Below, in pieces: positions 23,801 to 37,436 of a stretch of 64,000 nt of DNA. The DNA lies in contig JABVXU010000121.1 of assembly GCA_013365365.1 (NCBI GenBank), positions 1 through 64,000 of the forward strand. Reading direction: 5' to 3'. Origin of the DNA: Cruorifilaria tuberocauda (taxonomy: Eukaryota > Nematoda > Chromadorea > Rhabditida > Onchocercidae). Numbering within the stretch: position 1 is the stretch's first letter; every line of letters begins with the position of its first letter. A program made the position numbers and the translations under genes. The notes beneath the pieces were generated by a model. It had not been told where the DNA came from and ran no database searches. It saw only the letters and a program-made list of their open reading frames with translations.

Positions 23801-25550
23801 TATTTACGGTATGAATTTTTTCTTCCTAAATAATATAATGTATATTATTGTCATCTTTTTGGTATCTAAAACGACACAGATATTATTGGGATATAAAGTT
23901 GATGTCATAATTCTATATCAAATAAACGATTTGTTAAGAAGATATGATAAAATTGAATTTATTCATTCTTTTTTTTGTTATTTAGCAATAAATTTTATGA
24001 CCTTTTCCTTTGCAATTGTTAATTAACTTTTTCAATTAGAAAGTAGAATTGAAATAACATGCTAAAATAATGATAAATGAAGTAATTAGCTAATAATGTA
24101 ATATGATTTGATGTTAACTGATAAACAATGTCATTAGCATTACTTACCTTTACAAATATTTGTTCAACACTTGTTTCATTTTTGGATGCTATTTCAATTG
24201 ATATTTTCTGTCATCAGTAAGTTTTGCAGCAAGGGAAAAGCGAAATATGTTAGCGTAGTAAAGTTACTTTGTTGCTAACATTTACAAATAAGGATGATAA
24301 TTATTAGAATGAATCTCTCATTTCCTTCTTCTTCCTTCAATTTACATCATTACATTGATACGATATTTTCAGATATTCCTTCATTCTTTTATTTTCAGGA
24401 AATATGTTCCTTATTGATAACTTATCATTTCAGGTATTTTAATCCATTCTAAAATTTATAAAATATTTCTTGAAATATATTACCGTTGATATATTATCTT
24501 TAATGATATCTGTAAATTCTAATACCACTTCTTTTACCTTAGTGATTTTTCTGCAATTTAACTGAATTTTTTCTAAACTAACCGTTAATGATTATTCAAG
24601 TTTATAAGCGTTTTGATGGTTCTAAATTATTTGTTAACGCATATTAATTGTATCACACAATTCTGCATATATTCTTTTTACTCGAATAAATGGATGAGAA
24701 ACAATGAAAATGAATGAATGAATGCTAGGAGGAAATTATCAATTATCAAAAGTATTCAGTTGTGATAGAGGAAGGTAAGTGACATTGTAGAGAGTCACTA
24801 CAATAGTCACTCTCAATTCATACCGTTCCTGTCCACAAACTTTTCTTCATTGAAAAATGGAAGAAAAGAGAGGCCGCTATTTGATCCCTTCCGACATTTC
24901 AATTCGAAAAATGAATTTGTTCCAAATGTAATTAAAATTATGTGTCATTATGATTTCTTTTCTTTCTTAATTTTTTCTCTATCTGTTCATTAACCATTCA
25001 ATAGTTCTGTCCTGATTAACGATTAATCCGGAAATTTCCCTATTACAAGATTTCAACTTAATAAAATTAACAACTAAATTGTTGTAATAGCATTATTTCC
25101 TGAATCCGTTTCACTTATAGTAAAATATATCTGAAATGAATAATTGAAATATATGTGAAATATTCTCTATAATTGAAATATATACTCTCTCTAGATAATT
25201 GAAATAAATGAATTACAATCTTTAGTAGATTTAAATGTTATATCCAGACTTATTTGGTTTTTGGATTAATCCGTTCGTAATTGAGTAGAAACTATTTAGA
25301 AACTGATCTACTTAATAGTTTAGGTTTTGCAATTTCATATTTTCTTGAATATGTACCTTTCCTATAATATCCGATAGATTCTTCGCTCTGATTACTTTCA
25401 ATTCCAATTTTTTTTCCCGCTGCGCTAGGATGGAAAAATGGAAAAGTTAACCGTTGATCAATTATTATATTATCAGAGTCATTTATGAAGCAATAGTTGT
25501 GCCAGATATTTGTTTGATGGTTTATAAAATATCATGTATTAAATGAATAT
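20801..25550. other. Gene desert, part 2
   Basis: AT-rich DNA with a CATC/CATT array at 22561-22612, a CT run at 22641-22659 and a GC-richer island at about 22700-23310. The island is open in one frame for 67 codons (23118-23321) but has neither clear splice partners nor a recognisable domain. It could be a conserved control element or a non-coding 5' exon of the ETS gene downstream. Confidence 0.45.
22561..22612. repeat. CATC/CATT tetranucleotide array
   Basis: About five CATC units followed by about seven CATT units, a perfect tetranucleotide microsatellite. Confidence 0.9.
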
Positions 25551-26023
25551 TATCTGAATATGAAGCATCTGGTAAATGATATCTGTTCAGCTCTCCCTTT
25601 TTCTTTCTCACTTTTATCTCTTCCTCTCTTATTTTGTAAACTTTTAAAATATCCTGAAAGAGAGGGAGAGAGAAAAAGGGATTTCAAAATAATACATTCT
25701 TTTAATTCATTTATAATTTTAAGTATTACTTGGAAATCCTTTCAATGATCATGTAACAACTTCAACTATATGAGTTTTCAAACTATACGTAATTACACTT
25801 ATCAAGTCATTCACTTCATACCCATTACTTTTCCAATTTCACTGACCATAACAGGTACTCATATCCATCTGTTTGAAGTTAAACATAATGATGGAATGTG
25901 TGTACTCCTAAAAATAAAGCTCACAAAGCTGCTATCATCATTCCCTATCTTATCTCAGTTCTCCGTTCCAATATCTATCATCACCAAATACCACTGCCTT
26001 CAGGATGGATAATCAAATATTAT

Positions 26024-26120
26024 TTCTGTCTGTCTGTCTGTCTGTGTAATAATACATATGTATGTATGTATGTATGTGTGTGTGTGTATGTGTGTGTATG
26101 TGTGTGTGTGTGTGTTTTGT
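26024..26120. repeat. TGTC, ATGT and TG repeat cluster
   Basis: Four to five TGTC units, a short spacer, five ATGT units, then TG repeats with ATG interruptions. Confidence 0.9.
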
Positions 26121-27165
26121 TTGCACAAATGTAAGCAAAAATGATTGCAGAAAAGTAGGGCATATGCTCATGACAGAAAATAATATTGAGGTGAACGAGG
26201 AGGGAAATGGCTACCAGAAAGCTTCCACGTGGACAGTACGACTCATTCCGTATTCAGAAGACTGTATTCACCATCCGTTGCCACATTCGCTTCTCCTTTC
26301 ATACCTGCTAAAACTATTCCTTACCCAGCGTTGTCTTCTTATCACCTTCTCATATTATCAGTAATCATCATCTATACACACTTTTTTACTTCCTTTACCT
26401 CCTTTCCATCTTCTTTACTTTCCTTTAGCCTCAAAACACTTTCACCTTTTAAAACAGTTTATAATTTATCTCTTCTCCTTTCTTCACTTTAATCTCGTCA
26501 TTGTGCAATCCTTATCAGTCCATTTTGTTGATAATCGTTACCATTATCATGATCTTCATCATCCTATCATTATATTTGTTCAATTATTGGTGAGCCCCAG
26601 TAATATCTTCGTCATCGTTTAGCTATTTTATCAGTTACTTCCGTAATCAATAAATCAGTTTATTAACAAATATATTGCCCTATAAATAATTATTTGAATA
26701 AATTCACTGTTCTACTGCTTAGCTGAAACAAATTATTTAATGATAAATATTTATGTAACTTTTTTCCGAAGGAGCATTCATTCGGATTATTTCGATCGTT
26801 GAGTAAATATCGTAAATACATTATTATACAGTATAACTAAAACAATCACAGTAATCTGCATAAAAACCGGATTAAATCTTAAATTAGAAGTATTCTATTA
26901 TGATTAAATCGACTAGCCCTATATTACCTTTTTACTTTTCCTATTTCTGGTTTTACTGAAAGTTGGGAAGTTTTTTTTTTCTGTTAAATTGTTCATACAT
27001 TAATGGGTGGTATTGAATTTATAAGAGAAATTTCGGAGGAATTTCAAATAATACTAGCGAATTGATTGATAGCAAATTGACAACTTTTTCTTCTTCCTAC
27101 TTTTTTAAATCTCTATAAATAAAAAAAAACTCTATGAATTTCTCTGATTATTTTCTTTGAAAGTG

Positions 27166-27173
27166 TGACGTCA
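27166..27173. promoter_or_regulatory. Perfect CRE palindrome
   Basis: TGACGTCA stands alone within strongly AT-rich DNA. This is the full CREB/ATF consensus. One chance match in 64 kb is not surprising on its own. A related TGACGTAA lies at 31112-31119, in another GC-richer island of the same desert. Confidence 0.3.
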
Positions 27174-28929
27174 TGATATTCTTCAAATCAAAAACTTTCT
27201 CGATTGATAAGTTCTTTCTTTTCATCTTTCACTTCTCATCATTTCACGGTTTTTTTTTCATTAATTTCAAAAACTAATGTATTTCTGCAGCAATAAAAAA
27301 AAATTGCAGAAATGAAAAAAAGAAAACTTTTCTTTTTAAATTTTAATTATCATAAGTAATATATATGATATGAACATATGTACAGGTAAAATAGATATAA
27401 TATGAAAGGATCGATCAATGCTTCATTTTGTTATATCGTTATTAAGTAATCATTACGGAACAAGCTGAGCTTTCATTAATCTGAGAGAAATTGTTGCATT
27501 GAAACATTCATTTTCTCATTTACCTTTTTCAAATGTTTTTTTGTTCAGAAAAAGAAATCTTTTATATATTTTGTAGTAAAATTATTACAATTTGAAATTA
27601 TGTTTCAAATATTTGTACGTAGATGTATACTATGTTCATGTATTTGTATGTAGACGTATCTATACGTTCCAGTACAATATCTATATTCATACTTGTATTC
27701 TAAAATACGAATCATAATGTGTGCATGTGTACCTGTATATATATGTGATATGTGTGTTCTTGTTCGTTTTGTCGTTGGTAGATTGCTTTTGAAACTTTCC
27801 AAAAGAAAAAAGGTTACACTCGTTAATTAATTTAATTAACTTATAACTGTTTGATGAAATTCCATCAGTTATTACAGCATTTTTTTAACAACCTGTTATT
27901 ACGTATCAGTTTTTAAATCATCATGAGACTATTTCTTTCTTCACTTTTTTTCTCGAAATCCATCATTTTTGCAGATCGAATTTAAATGTTGCCGTATTTG
28001 GTCGTTTTCGGCGCAAAACAAAAAGATGATAATATGAATGTTCATGTAAGTATGTTAATGGGTTTTTGTAATTCAAAAAATGTGTGATCTGCTTGTGTAA
28101 GATAAAGGATGGAAAAACGGTTCGTTTTAGTATTTCAACCTTTCTGATACTATTGATTGGAACCTGCCCTTCTTTCCCGTTCATTCTCGATTAGATAAGA
28201 GGAGAGGTTGATAGGTTAATTGATAGGCAAACTAGTCGTTTTCTATTCTAATTAACATAAGTTATTGATCTAACTTAGCAAATTTTATTTTATTACCAAT
28301 TTGATATTTTAAGTATGCATTAATGCTTAATGCATTTTAGTTAAAAATTTTGAAATTAAAATGTGACATATTATTGCTCATTTTTTTTTCTTCTTTTGCT
28401 TTTTTTTGCAAGTTTAAGAAGAATTATTTTTAACTTTTAAGTATTTTTGATCTTTTCTCAACAAAATTAAGAAGGAAGAAGATGGATATTGATGGAGAAA
28501 AAGAAACAGATACAACTTTTGTTGATAATATCCTTCACACAATCATTCTTATCTTTTTTTCTATCCCTTCTTATTTCTAACATCAATTTTCACTCAATAT
28601 TACAAAAAAAATGATTATAATAATTTAATCTTTAATCATATCTTTCATCACATTAATTAATATATTCTTTTTTTAAATGAATAAATGAAACAAAAGAGGA
28701 AAAGGAAAAAGAGAGAAGAGAAAAAAGTTAACTGTTTTAACTGTGAAATGGTTGATGGTGTAGTTTTGTTCATTCGTCGAAAGACAAATGATTCATCAGT
28801 TATCGATAACAGTCGTAGCGTTACATCCGCATTCTTTGATACCAATTGGTACATTTTCTTTTTAGCAAATAGTGCAAAGGTATAAATTTCGAACTGTAAT
28901 ACATATACATACAAATACAGAGACAGACA

Positions 28930-28930
28930 G

Positions 28931-28974
<44 letters not shown>

Positions 28975-28988
28975 ATACACACACACAC

Positions 28989-29042
<54 letters not shown>

Positions 29043-29054
29043 ATACACACACAC

Positions 29055-29087
<33 letters not shown>

Positions 29088-29097
29088 TACACACACG
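28930..29097. repeat. CA microsatellite with ATACAC interruptions
   Basis: About 165 bases of ACAC with regularly placed ATAC variants, the longest simple repeat in the window. It creates long Thr-His or Cys-Val frames on both strands that are not genes. Confidence 0.95.
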
Positions 29098-29542
29098 ATA
29101 TAGAAGGACCAAAGAGTATTTTTGGATTTCGCGAATTATTAAGAAGATATGATAGAGAAGTTGATAAAATTGAATGTTTTAAAATAGACGGTGAAAGAGG
29201 AACAGTTGTAATAAGTAAAGTATCAGTAAAAGAAAAGAAAAAAAATCTTACACATTAGCTAACGTTTTGTAAAAAGATAACTTCAAAATTGAAACGAAAA
29301 CATTCACTTAAAATTCATCATTTAAGTGCATCGAAAATGAAAAGCTGCTTTATCCAACCGAAAAATTTTCAAAAGTTTTAAGACAAAAAAACAAAAAAAA
29401 AACCTTGATTGGATCAAAAAATTTATCAGTCAACTGTTCAATAATTTTCTTTGGGAAATCTTTGTTCACATTTTAAAAAAAAAAAATTGTTTTTTTTCCT
29501 TTTCCTGAGGATAAAAGGATTAGAGAAATTAAGCAAAAGAAA

Positions 29543-29790
29543 GGGAGAAAGGGAGAGAGAGGGAGAGAGAGAGAGAGAGGGAGGGAGGGAAAAAAATGAC
29601 CTTTTCCGAAAAGCCGTTAACCGAGAAAATCTACCATATTTTCCTATTACTCCTCAAACATCTATCACAAAACTCTTCAAATTTTTTATTTATTGCTATT
29701 TCAGATATTGAGTGTATCACCTGACGAGCTTTTGAAAAAGGAGGAGGTGGAAAAGAGAGAAAGAAAGAAAGAAAGAAAGAGAAAAAAATT
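29543..29790. repeat. GA and GAAA tracts
   Basis: GGGAGAGAGAGG-type repeats at 29543-29594 and a GAAA array at about 29755-29785. Confidence 0.85.
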
Positions 29791-30150
29791 GGATGCATAT
29801 ATGTTTAAAAATAAGGGAAAGTTTGAAATTTGGAGAAAATTGTGTGAAGTAGTTTAGTGAAAGTTTCCATTTTCTTTTTTTAAATTTCTTTTAAAGTTAC
29901 ATTACATTTAAAATTGTCAAATTGTTCGGCTCGTTTAATCCTTTCATAAGCATTTATCATAAACATCGTTTGCTTTCTTTTCTAGGTATTAACACTAAGT
30001 ATAATTTCATTTTATTACTATTCAATATTTCATCAAAAAGATTTTATAACAAATAAAATTTTCATGAATACTTAATAATTTATTTTTAATTAGTGTTACA
30101 GTAAATTTATTTAATTTATAAAATATTTAAAATGGAAAAAAAGAACCGCA

Positions 30151-33100
30151 AAATTTTGGCGGATACGAAAGAGAGGAAGTGAATGATCTTAACATTTAGT
30201 ACATATGTGAAGGTGGCAGTAAAAAGAAGAAAAAATAGTAAGTTTTATTGGATATTTTTGATGACAGGAATGATGATGATGATAAGGAAGATGGCGGTAA
30301 CGGTAGCGCATGATACGAGTGTCACCAAATTACACCGAGACTGTCGCTTCACCGCCACAAACAGCGACCTTATCGATGTTCAGATGTATTAAATTTCTTC
30401 TATCTTTTTTTTTCTTGTTCAATTCGTTTTTAGTAAATATTTAGAAGATGAGGTCCGTTGATAAATCCTATTAATTAATTAGTATGTAACATCATTTATC
30501 CATTATAATCGTATATTGAAAATCTTGAAATTGATATAAATGTGATTATACTAAAAATTTTATTTTATTTTAATAAATGAAACTAGTAAAATTCTTAAAG
30601 AAATAATCTCTATATCTGATAAAATTTGAAATTAATTTAAGGCGTATTGAAATAATAGTTTTAAATCAATAGTTTTCTTACATTAATTTCCTCTATAGCT
30701 AGTTACTTCAGCAGTCATCCTCTCGTTTATATTATCATTCGTCCTAATTTCTCATATCATTTATCTTAAACTCTCAAATTTTTTTTTCTTTTTATTTTTT
30801 CATAATAATAATTTTGAATCATTGTCATTTATATTTTTTTTATTCATTTATTGATGAAAATTTGTGAACTATTGATTGACTGTCCCGGAAAATCGGAAAA
30901 AAATAGAGGAATACCGGTAGAGAGAGTGTAAAGGAAACATTTTGGAAGTAACATGTAAAGAGACACTTCCATTTCAATGTATTCTTCTCCCCCGCATTCA
31001 CCCATTCCTTTTCCCCGCACCCTTTCCCTCCCATATTTCCTTCCACTTCTCTCGACATTTTGTAATAAGGCAAAACTGATTGATAGATTGAAACGATAAA
31101 TCAAATGAGCGTGACGTAAGTTCCGCCATGTCACTGCCAATTTTGCGTAAAAATAGGGAGGAAAACCTGCAGTATATAACAATTCGTTCATACTCTCTCC
31201 CTCCCTCTCTCCCTTCCTCTCTCTCTCCCTCTCTCCCTCTTTCCCTCTCCTGCTCTCCCTCTCTCCCTCCATGTATGGTGGTGAGAGTTGAAGATGAAGA
31301 AACGGTAAAAAGGGAATGTGGAAACCGGCTTTTGTTTCAGCAATGCTCTTTCTCGTCCACGCTACTCACGATTTTTCTTTCTCGTCCTGATGATGATTTC
31401 ATGTTAAGTTCGGGTGGTACTGAAAATTTTCACCAAAACATTTCTCCTCCTCTTCCTCCAACTTGTTAAATATACTGTTATTATTGTTGTTATTGTGGCA
31501 AGGAATTCTCTTTCAGCACTTCTTAAATGATAACGATTTTGGTTTAATATTAACGGTGCTTGTTTAAGATTTACAAAAAGGATAGAGAAAAGGTATCACT
31601 ATTCCCTTTCACGGTTACAATTTGTTTCAGCACTGATAATATCGAATTCCACTTTTATTCTTCCCGCAAATTCATCTTCTGCTTAAGGTTTATATTAACA
31701 TTGAATCATTCTATATTACATGTAAGCGTATATGCATGAAAAATAAGTTTTCACAAAGTTTTTTTTTCTGCTTAATAAGGTAAGTTTCGATTCTTCTCCC
31801 ATAAAATTAATTAATTCATTCCTTTAAAATTAAATTCGTAAAAATTTCAAAAAAATAGAAGTTCCTAGCGATTCATGGGAGATTCACAGAAAGAAAATAT
31901 CCGTTTCCCAGGGATGTTTCTCTCACACTTATCCGAAAAATGTAATCTTGTTTTTTTTTTGTGAAGATGAAGTTTCTCACAAAATAAAGTTAATGAGCTC
32001 TTCATTTCATGCAACATTAAATAAATAAATCAGATAAGAGAAAATCTCAACCGTTTCACTTTTATCCTCCGGAAGAATATTCCGGTTATTGTGTTAATTA
32101 GAAATTTGACCCAAATCATTAAACTACCAACGTAAACATTGAAGAGTTACAAATTAAGGATTAGATATTGATTTTTCGTAAGTTTTGCAAATTATTATGG
32201 AATGAATTCATATTACAATGTTAAAAAAAAGAATTTGATGATAAAAAGAATGTTAAGAGAAAGGAAGAAATGAGGAGAAAAGAGAAATATATTTAATTAA
32301 GCGTTAAAAAGCTAATTTAAAAAAAAGGTATATTATATTACATTTCAGTAGTTTATCATTTGAAAAATTTAATCAATTTATTTAAATTTATCTAACCGAA
32401 TGTAACAATTGCAATTTCTCCTATCCTTTATAATCGACTAATTCCTGCCACCTTTCACATTATCATCTTCAGGTCTTTTGCTGTCTTTATCGGATATCCT
32501 TAGGCGATATATGACATTCATTGGAATAGGCAACTTGTCATACCCATATCAGTTTTACACATTTGTGATTGTGACGATGCCATCAACAATTCCGGCATCA
32601 TAAATTTTAATTTACCTTTTTTATTTTTCTATGAAATGAAAATGAGGATAACCTTTAAAAGAGTCATCTTTATACCACCTATTCTTGCTAATATTTCCTT
32701 TACATCTTTTGTAAATAAAATAATTTTTATTGCATGAATCATTCCACCTAATTTTGATATTTGTATGTATAGGTATGTATGTGTATGTGTGTATGCATGC
32801 GTGTATATATGTTATGTGCGTGATAGCATTAATACACTGATAACAGCAACATAGATACTGTACTGTATTCCTCCCGTCATCTGTTAATTGATTATTTAGA
32901 GATAGGTGAAGCGTTTCTTCAATTATTATTTTTAGTGTTTATCAAACTTTTTGATTTTCCCTTTTCTATTATAATTGAAATGTTAGCAATATTGTGTAAA
33001 TGATATTGTGACGTCTTCATTGATAATGCTTTGATAGAAAGGAAAAGAGAAGCATTTTTATCATAACCTTTCATCCTCCATTTTTTCGTTTTTTTTCTCT

Positions 33101-34157
33101 TTCTTTCTTTGTTCCACCGCACCTCATCATCATTTCATTTCCCAGTGTGCCATGTTGACTGTATTTGTTTATATTAGGTTTTTTTTCTCTCTTCACGAAA
33201 TTAGACTTGTTGAGATGATAGATTCGATGTTTGAATTTTCTTAAACATAAGTTAGTTTGATTGATTTGAACTATTTGATCAATGTTAACTTTAATATGAG
33301 CAATTCATTGATAAAATGGAATATCTTAATATTTTATCACTATTGAGATGTTTAACAATCATTGCTATCTACGAAGCATTGATATTTCAGGTAAATATCA
33401 ATATTAATAGAAGATTCGAAATATTTTGGTATACAACAATTTTCGCAAGCATCATATCCTACCGTGATATTTGATAGAAATTGATAGATAGAGGGGTGGA
33501 AAAAAAAAGAGATAAAATCATTCTTGCCATTTTACTCACTGATATTAAAATCTTAAAATGTGATGGATCTTTTTCGGAGGTTTACAACTGTTTTATTGTT
33601 GGTGAATGGCATTTTTAGCAACCGCATTGAGAGCAAATATTCTGTCGTAAGATATAACATTTGTATTGTGAGAATTCTTTCATGAAAATTGCAATAAGTT
33701 TGAAATATGATTTCGTGATTTTGCAAATTCTTTATATTTTAAAATATATTTGATAATTGTGAATGTATCGAAAAGGAACTATTTCTTGTTCGAATATAGA
33801 TAAAAGTAAATATCTGATTACAAAGATTAGCTTCAAACTGATTAGAAACTTTTTTTTTAAATTAGTCCGTTAATTTGATCGGTTTGATCATTGCTATATA
33901 GTATTGACGATTTTTAATGTACTAATATACATATTAGGATTCATTGTGATCAGTTTTTAATCTCTTTTTTTAGTTATATTTATTAAATAATAATTTAATT
34001 GAGAGTTGCGTACTGTATACTGTAATTATCGCATATGTTAATGAGAAACAATAGCATTTCAATTAGTAGAAATCTTTTTCAAATTTCAGTTAAAGGGTTC
34101 GAGTTTTGGCAATTTGGTGTGTGATAATCGAGAACATTTATCATATTTCTGTAGTAA
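30151..34157. other. Upstream region of the ETS gene
   Basis: AT-rich DNA with two GC-richer islands. The first (30170-30385) includes AAGATGGCGG at 30288-30297, identical to the YY1 core. The second (30880-31470) includes TGACGTAA at 31112 and a CT/CCCT tract at 31195-31270. One or more 5' exons of the ETS gene must lie upstream of 34158, but I could not identify them. Confidence 0.4.
31195..31270. repeat. CT/CCCT pyrimidine tract
   Basis: CTCCCTCCCTCTCTCCC-type repeats on the plus strand. The frames across it are repeat translations. Confidence 0.9.
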
Positions 34158-37100
34158 ATTGAATGTGTAAGAGGAACAAGGAGCGGTGATAAATCGCTCA
34201 GTGCAACAACAATCCTGCTACATTCAACTACTTTACCGTCCTACAGCCAAGCTGGCCCTGGTAACCTCACGTTTTCTGGTGGGGTGACCAGTAGTAATAG
34301 TAGTAGTAGTCGTAGTAGCTCTATTCGAAGTCCATCAACCACTTCACAAGCAGTAAATTTGGATCAAAGTACACTGATCGATGGGAAGTCACCAGTGATA
34401 ACATTTCCGGTTACTGAACAATCAGTTACTGTTGTATCAAATCTTACTCATGAAAGCTGTGAAAGCGAAAGATCTACACCGAAAGATATTAAGAGTAATG
34501 TACTGCAGTCGTCCAATAATTCGCAATCAATACTCGCTACAACTGATTCAAATATCACCTTATGGCAATTTCTTCTGGAGTTGCTACTGAAGGGTGAACA
34601 TACTGATCTAATTCAATGGACAAATCAGCAAGGCGAATTTAAGGTTATTTTAATTTAAAATCTATAATTAATTCAAATTATTAGAGAGGTTGGAATGTGC
34701 TTTCTTTTATATCCGTCATAAGTTAAACATTCAGTAGAGTTGTATCAGTTGGAAAATGGAATCTGTATAAGTCAAATTTACTAAGCGTCGTACATCGGAA
34801 GACTTCATCATATTTATCATTGAAATTAGATTTGATTCTTAGATGGAATTCGGCAACCTTCTGAAATACATCATACATGCATTCTTACGAAAAATTGAGT
34901 TTCTGGCGTACCTTGTCGGACAAGCAGAAAACTTTTAGATTATTATGCTTGCTTTTAATTTCAGAACATCTCAATCTTTATCAGTCGAGAAATGAAATTA
35001 ATTGATGTGATTCATCAAGTAATTTCATTGATGATTTAAAAGTTATCGGAACTTCTTTATAATATAGTAAATCTCTTAATGATTAATTTTGAGAAAGAAA
35101 TAATTTTCATAAAATATATAAAGCGCGGATTAGAAAAATTAGAAAAGAATATATAGCCTGCATATTTAAGTAGATTAATGAGAATACAGTTATATCCTTA
35201 TAGTAATATCGTAGTATTATTGTTGTAGTGGGTATAGTGTAATAAGCACAAGGTCATTCATTCGAACTATAAATAGTAAATCTTCCCTTTTGATTCGGAT
35301 AGGATACTTCACAAGAAAATGAGAAGAAGAGGGAAAGATATGATTGATAGGCATTGAAAAGCTCATTTCAGACAGATGTTGCTACTTTTTTTGATATTCT
35401 GATCTTGCAGTTACTGGATGCAGAAGCGGTTGCACGATTATGGGGACAACGTAAAAGTAAACCACATATGAATTATGATAAATTATCACGTGCACTGCGA
35501 TACTATTATGATAAGAATATCATTAAGAAGGTGGAAATTTCAATTGCCTTATCTATTTGGCTAATCTTTCGATGATTAGATCAGAATCGTTCCTCTCTCC
35601 GATATTATTATCAATGTTAAATCTGCAGAGAGCAAATTATACTAAAGAATAAGGGTTGAGGGTCATACGATTGATTGGCATCATTCATTGTAAATAACTA
35701 CCAGTTTGTTTCCTTTTAGTAAATATTTTAAATGATTAAAATTTGTTAAATATACTTTTACCATTCTTTCAGTTGCAATGAAAAGGTATGACATAAATAG
35801 AAAGAAGTAAGAAATAATCATACAATATGCCTTACGGATATAACTCTGTTATAATTTTTTTTTAATTTTAATTATTGATGATTTTTTATAGGTGATTGGA
35901 CAAAAATTTGTATATCGATTTGTGACGTTTCCGGAAGGATGTACACCTGATACATTGCAATGTGCAGTTGCACGAGATGTTGATGGTATTTCAACTGATT
36001 GCAATCCTAATGGTTTGATTTTCCTTATAGCATATAGTAGAAATGATGGATTGTTTGAAATTTTTTTGAAACTTCATGAAACAATGAATTTTGCGTTTGA
36101 TTTCAGGAGACTGTCATAGCTTGGTGCGAAGTAGTAGCTCACCAGCTGTTCCATCTACCGTGATTCCTGGTTCAGGTGTTATTGATGCGCAAACCATTCA
36201 AGCTATTTGTATTTCTAATATGAGTACATCACCTTCCGCAAGGTACTGCATCATTTATTTTGCATTACCTGATTTTCAAAGATGGAAGTACAAAATTAAC
36301 AATTATTAGAATTTGAAAGGATGAGGATTGTTGATCATTTTCCAGGTTATATAGTTAACTGCAGAAAAAAGTATTTCTTCTAGTATATGCAAGTAAAATA
36401 TACAAAGTATTGAATTCTTTACCCATATTTTGGAGATCATTTCAGCACAAAGAATGCAGAAGGTAATGGTGGATTAGAAGTAACAACAGACAGTGTACTT
36501 ACATCAATCGGTGGAGGCGATACACCGGGAGTGAGGACAACAATGAATACCACAACAGCAGTGGTAGCAGCAGCAGTAGCAGCACCACCAGATTTTTCTG
36601 TGATACCTACTACCAGTGGACAATGCTCATTTGGTGGTGTATCGGTAAGTTATTCTCCACCATGTGGTTTCCAGAATACGATCAATGCAAATGCTGATGT
36701 TGGAGTGATATGTAGAAAGCGGAAAACACCAATGTTCAGTTGTAGCGCTCCCGAAACAACCACCACAATAGTATCATCACCATCCTCAACACTTCCATCG
36801 TCCAACATGCCCTTATCGAAATCACTATCATATCCATCAAATCCCTCAGCGACAATAACGGATGGTCGAAGTGGAACACATGGTACCCAAATACCTTCAC
36901 TGAAACGGGTCAAACCACGTCCACTTAATCTTTCTGCTGCAGCAGCATTCTCAAATGGATCCGAATTGTCGTCATCATCATCATCATCCAATAATCTACT
37001 GGTACCTTCACCTTTTTTCCTCCACAACAATACAGGTAATGCGTACACGAATACATCACCTCTGGTCACTCAATTCAGTCAACTTTATGCCGCTGCTTCA

Positions 37101-37436
37101 CTTTCTGCTGGCTTATGTCCAACGAGCCCATTTACATCATTACTTACAACAGCAGCAGTAAGCCCAATGCTTGGAGCTTTAGGGTCACCCATGACTACTT
37201 CTAAATTAACTCCAACAACTGCTAGTCTTCAGCAACCAATCTTTCAATTTCCACCAAATCCATCTCATATGGCAGCAATGGCTACAGCAGCAATGATGTC
37301 ACCATTAATGCCATTTCTTGGCGCTGCTATGAATCTGAACGGTAACGGTTGTCCAACCTATGGTCGTAGCAATTTTGTAAGCCGTAGTCCGGAAAGTTTA
37401 AAGACACCGGTTGTACCGTTCCCAAAAGATTTCTAA
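34158..37436 (+). CDS. lin-1: ETS transcription factor, ELK/LIN-1 type
   Basis: A nuclear DNA-binding regulator, the probable counterpart of C. elegans LIN-1, an ERK target in vulval induction. Exons: about 34158-34643 (5' edge unknown), 35411-35530, 35892-36012, 36107-36242 and 36446-37436. The frame is open from 34158 to the stop, at most 617 residues, and the start lies in an unseen exon. The ETS domain spans exons 1-3: [12 protein letters not shown], then [21 protein letters not shown], the recognition helix [17 protein letters not shown], and [10 protein letters not shown], which is the ELK-class ending. The long C-terminus is Ser/Thr/Pro/Ala-rich. It holds a basic MAP kinase D-site ([10 protein letters not shown], 36903-36932), an FQFP docking site (37242-37253) and several SP/TP sites ([10 protein letters not shown] near the end). 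It is longer than LIN-1 as I remember it, mainly in low-complexity parts. Confidence 0.9.

Larger units (their letters stand above)
25551..30150. other. Gene desert, part 3
   Basis: AT-rich DNA holding two long purine-pyrimidine microsatellites (26024-26120 and 28930-29097), GA/GAAA tracts (29543-29790) and a perfect cAMP-response-type palindrome at 27166. A 47-codon protein-like frame follows the second microsatellite (29098-29258). No gene model could be built. Confidence 0.45.

Noticed and set aside
28657..29112. Long Cys-Val and Thr-His open frames
   Set aside because: They are translations of the CA microsatellite on both strands.
23811..29160. Shared word TTAAGAAGATATGATA at about 23934 and 29138 as a dispersed repeat
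   Set aside because: Similarity stops after about 16 bases and fits chance in AT-rich DNA.
36650..37069. 139-codon minus-strand frame opposite the ETS gene
   Set aside because: It is the antisense shadow of the Ser/Thr-rich last ETS exon, and its poly-Asp run mirrors a poly-Ser stretch.
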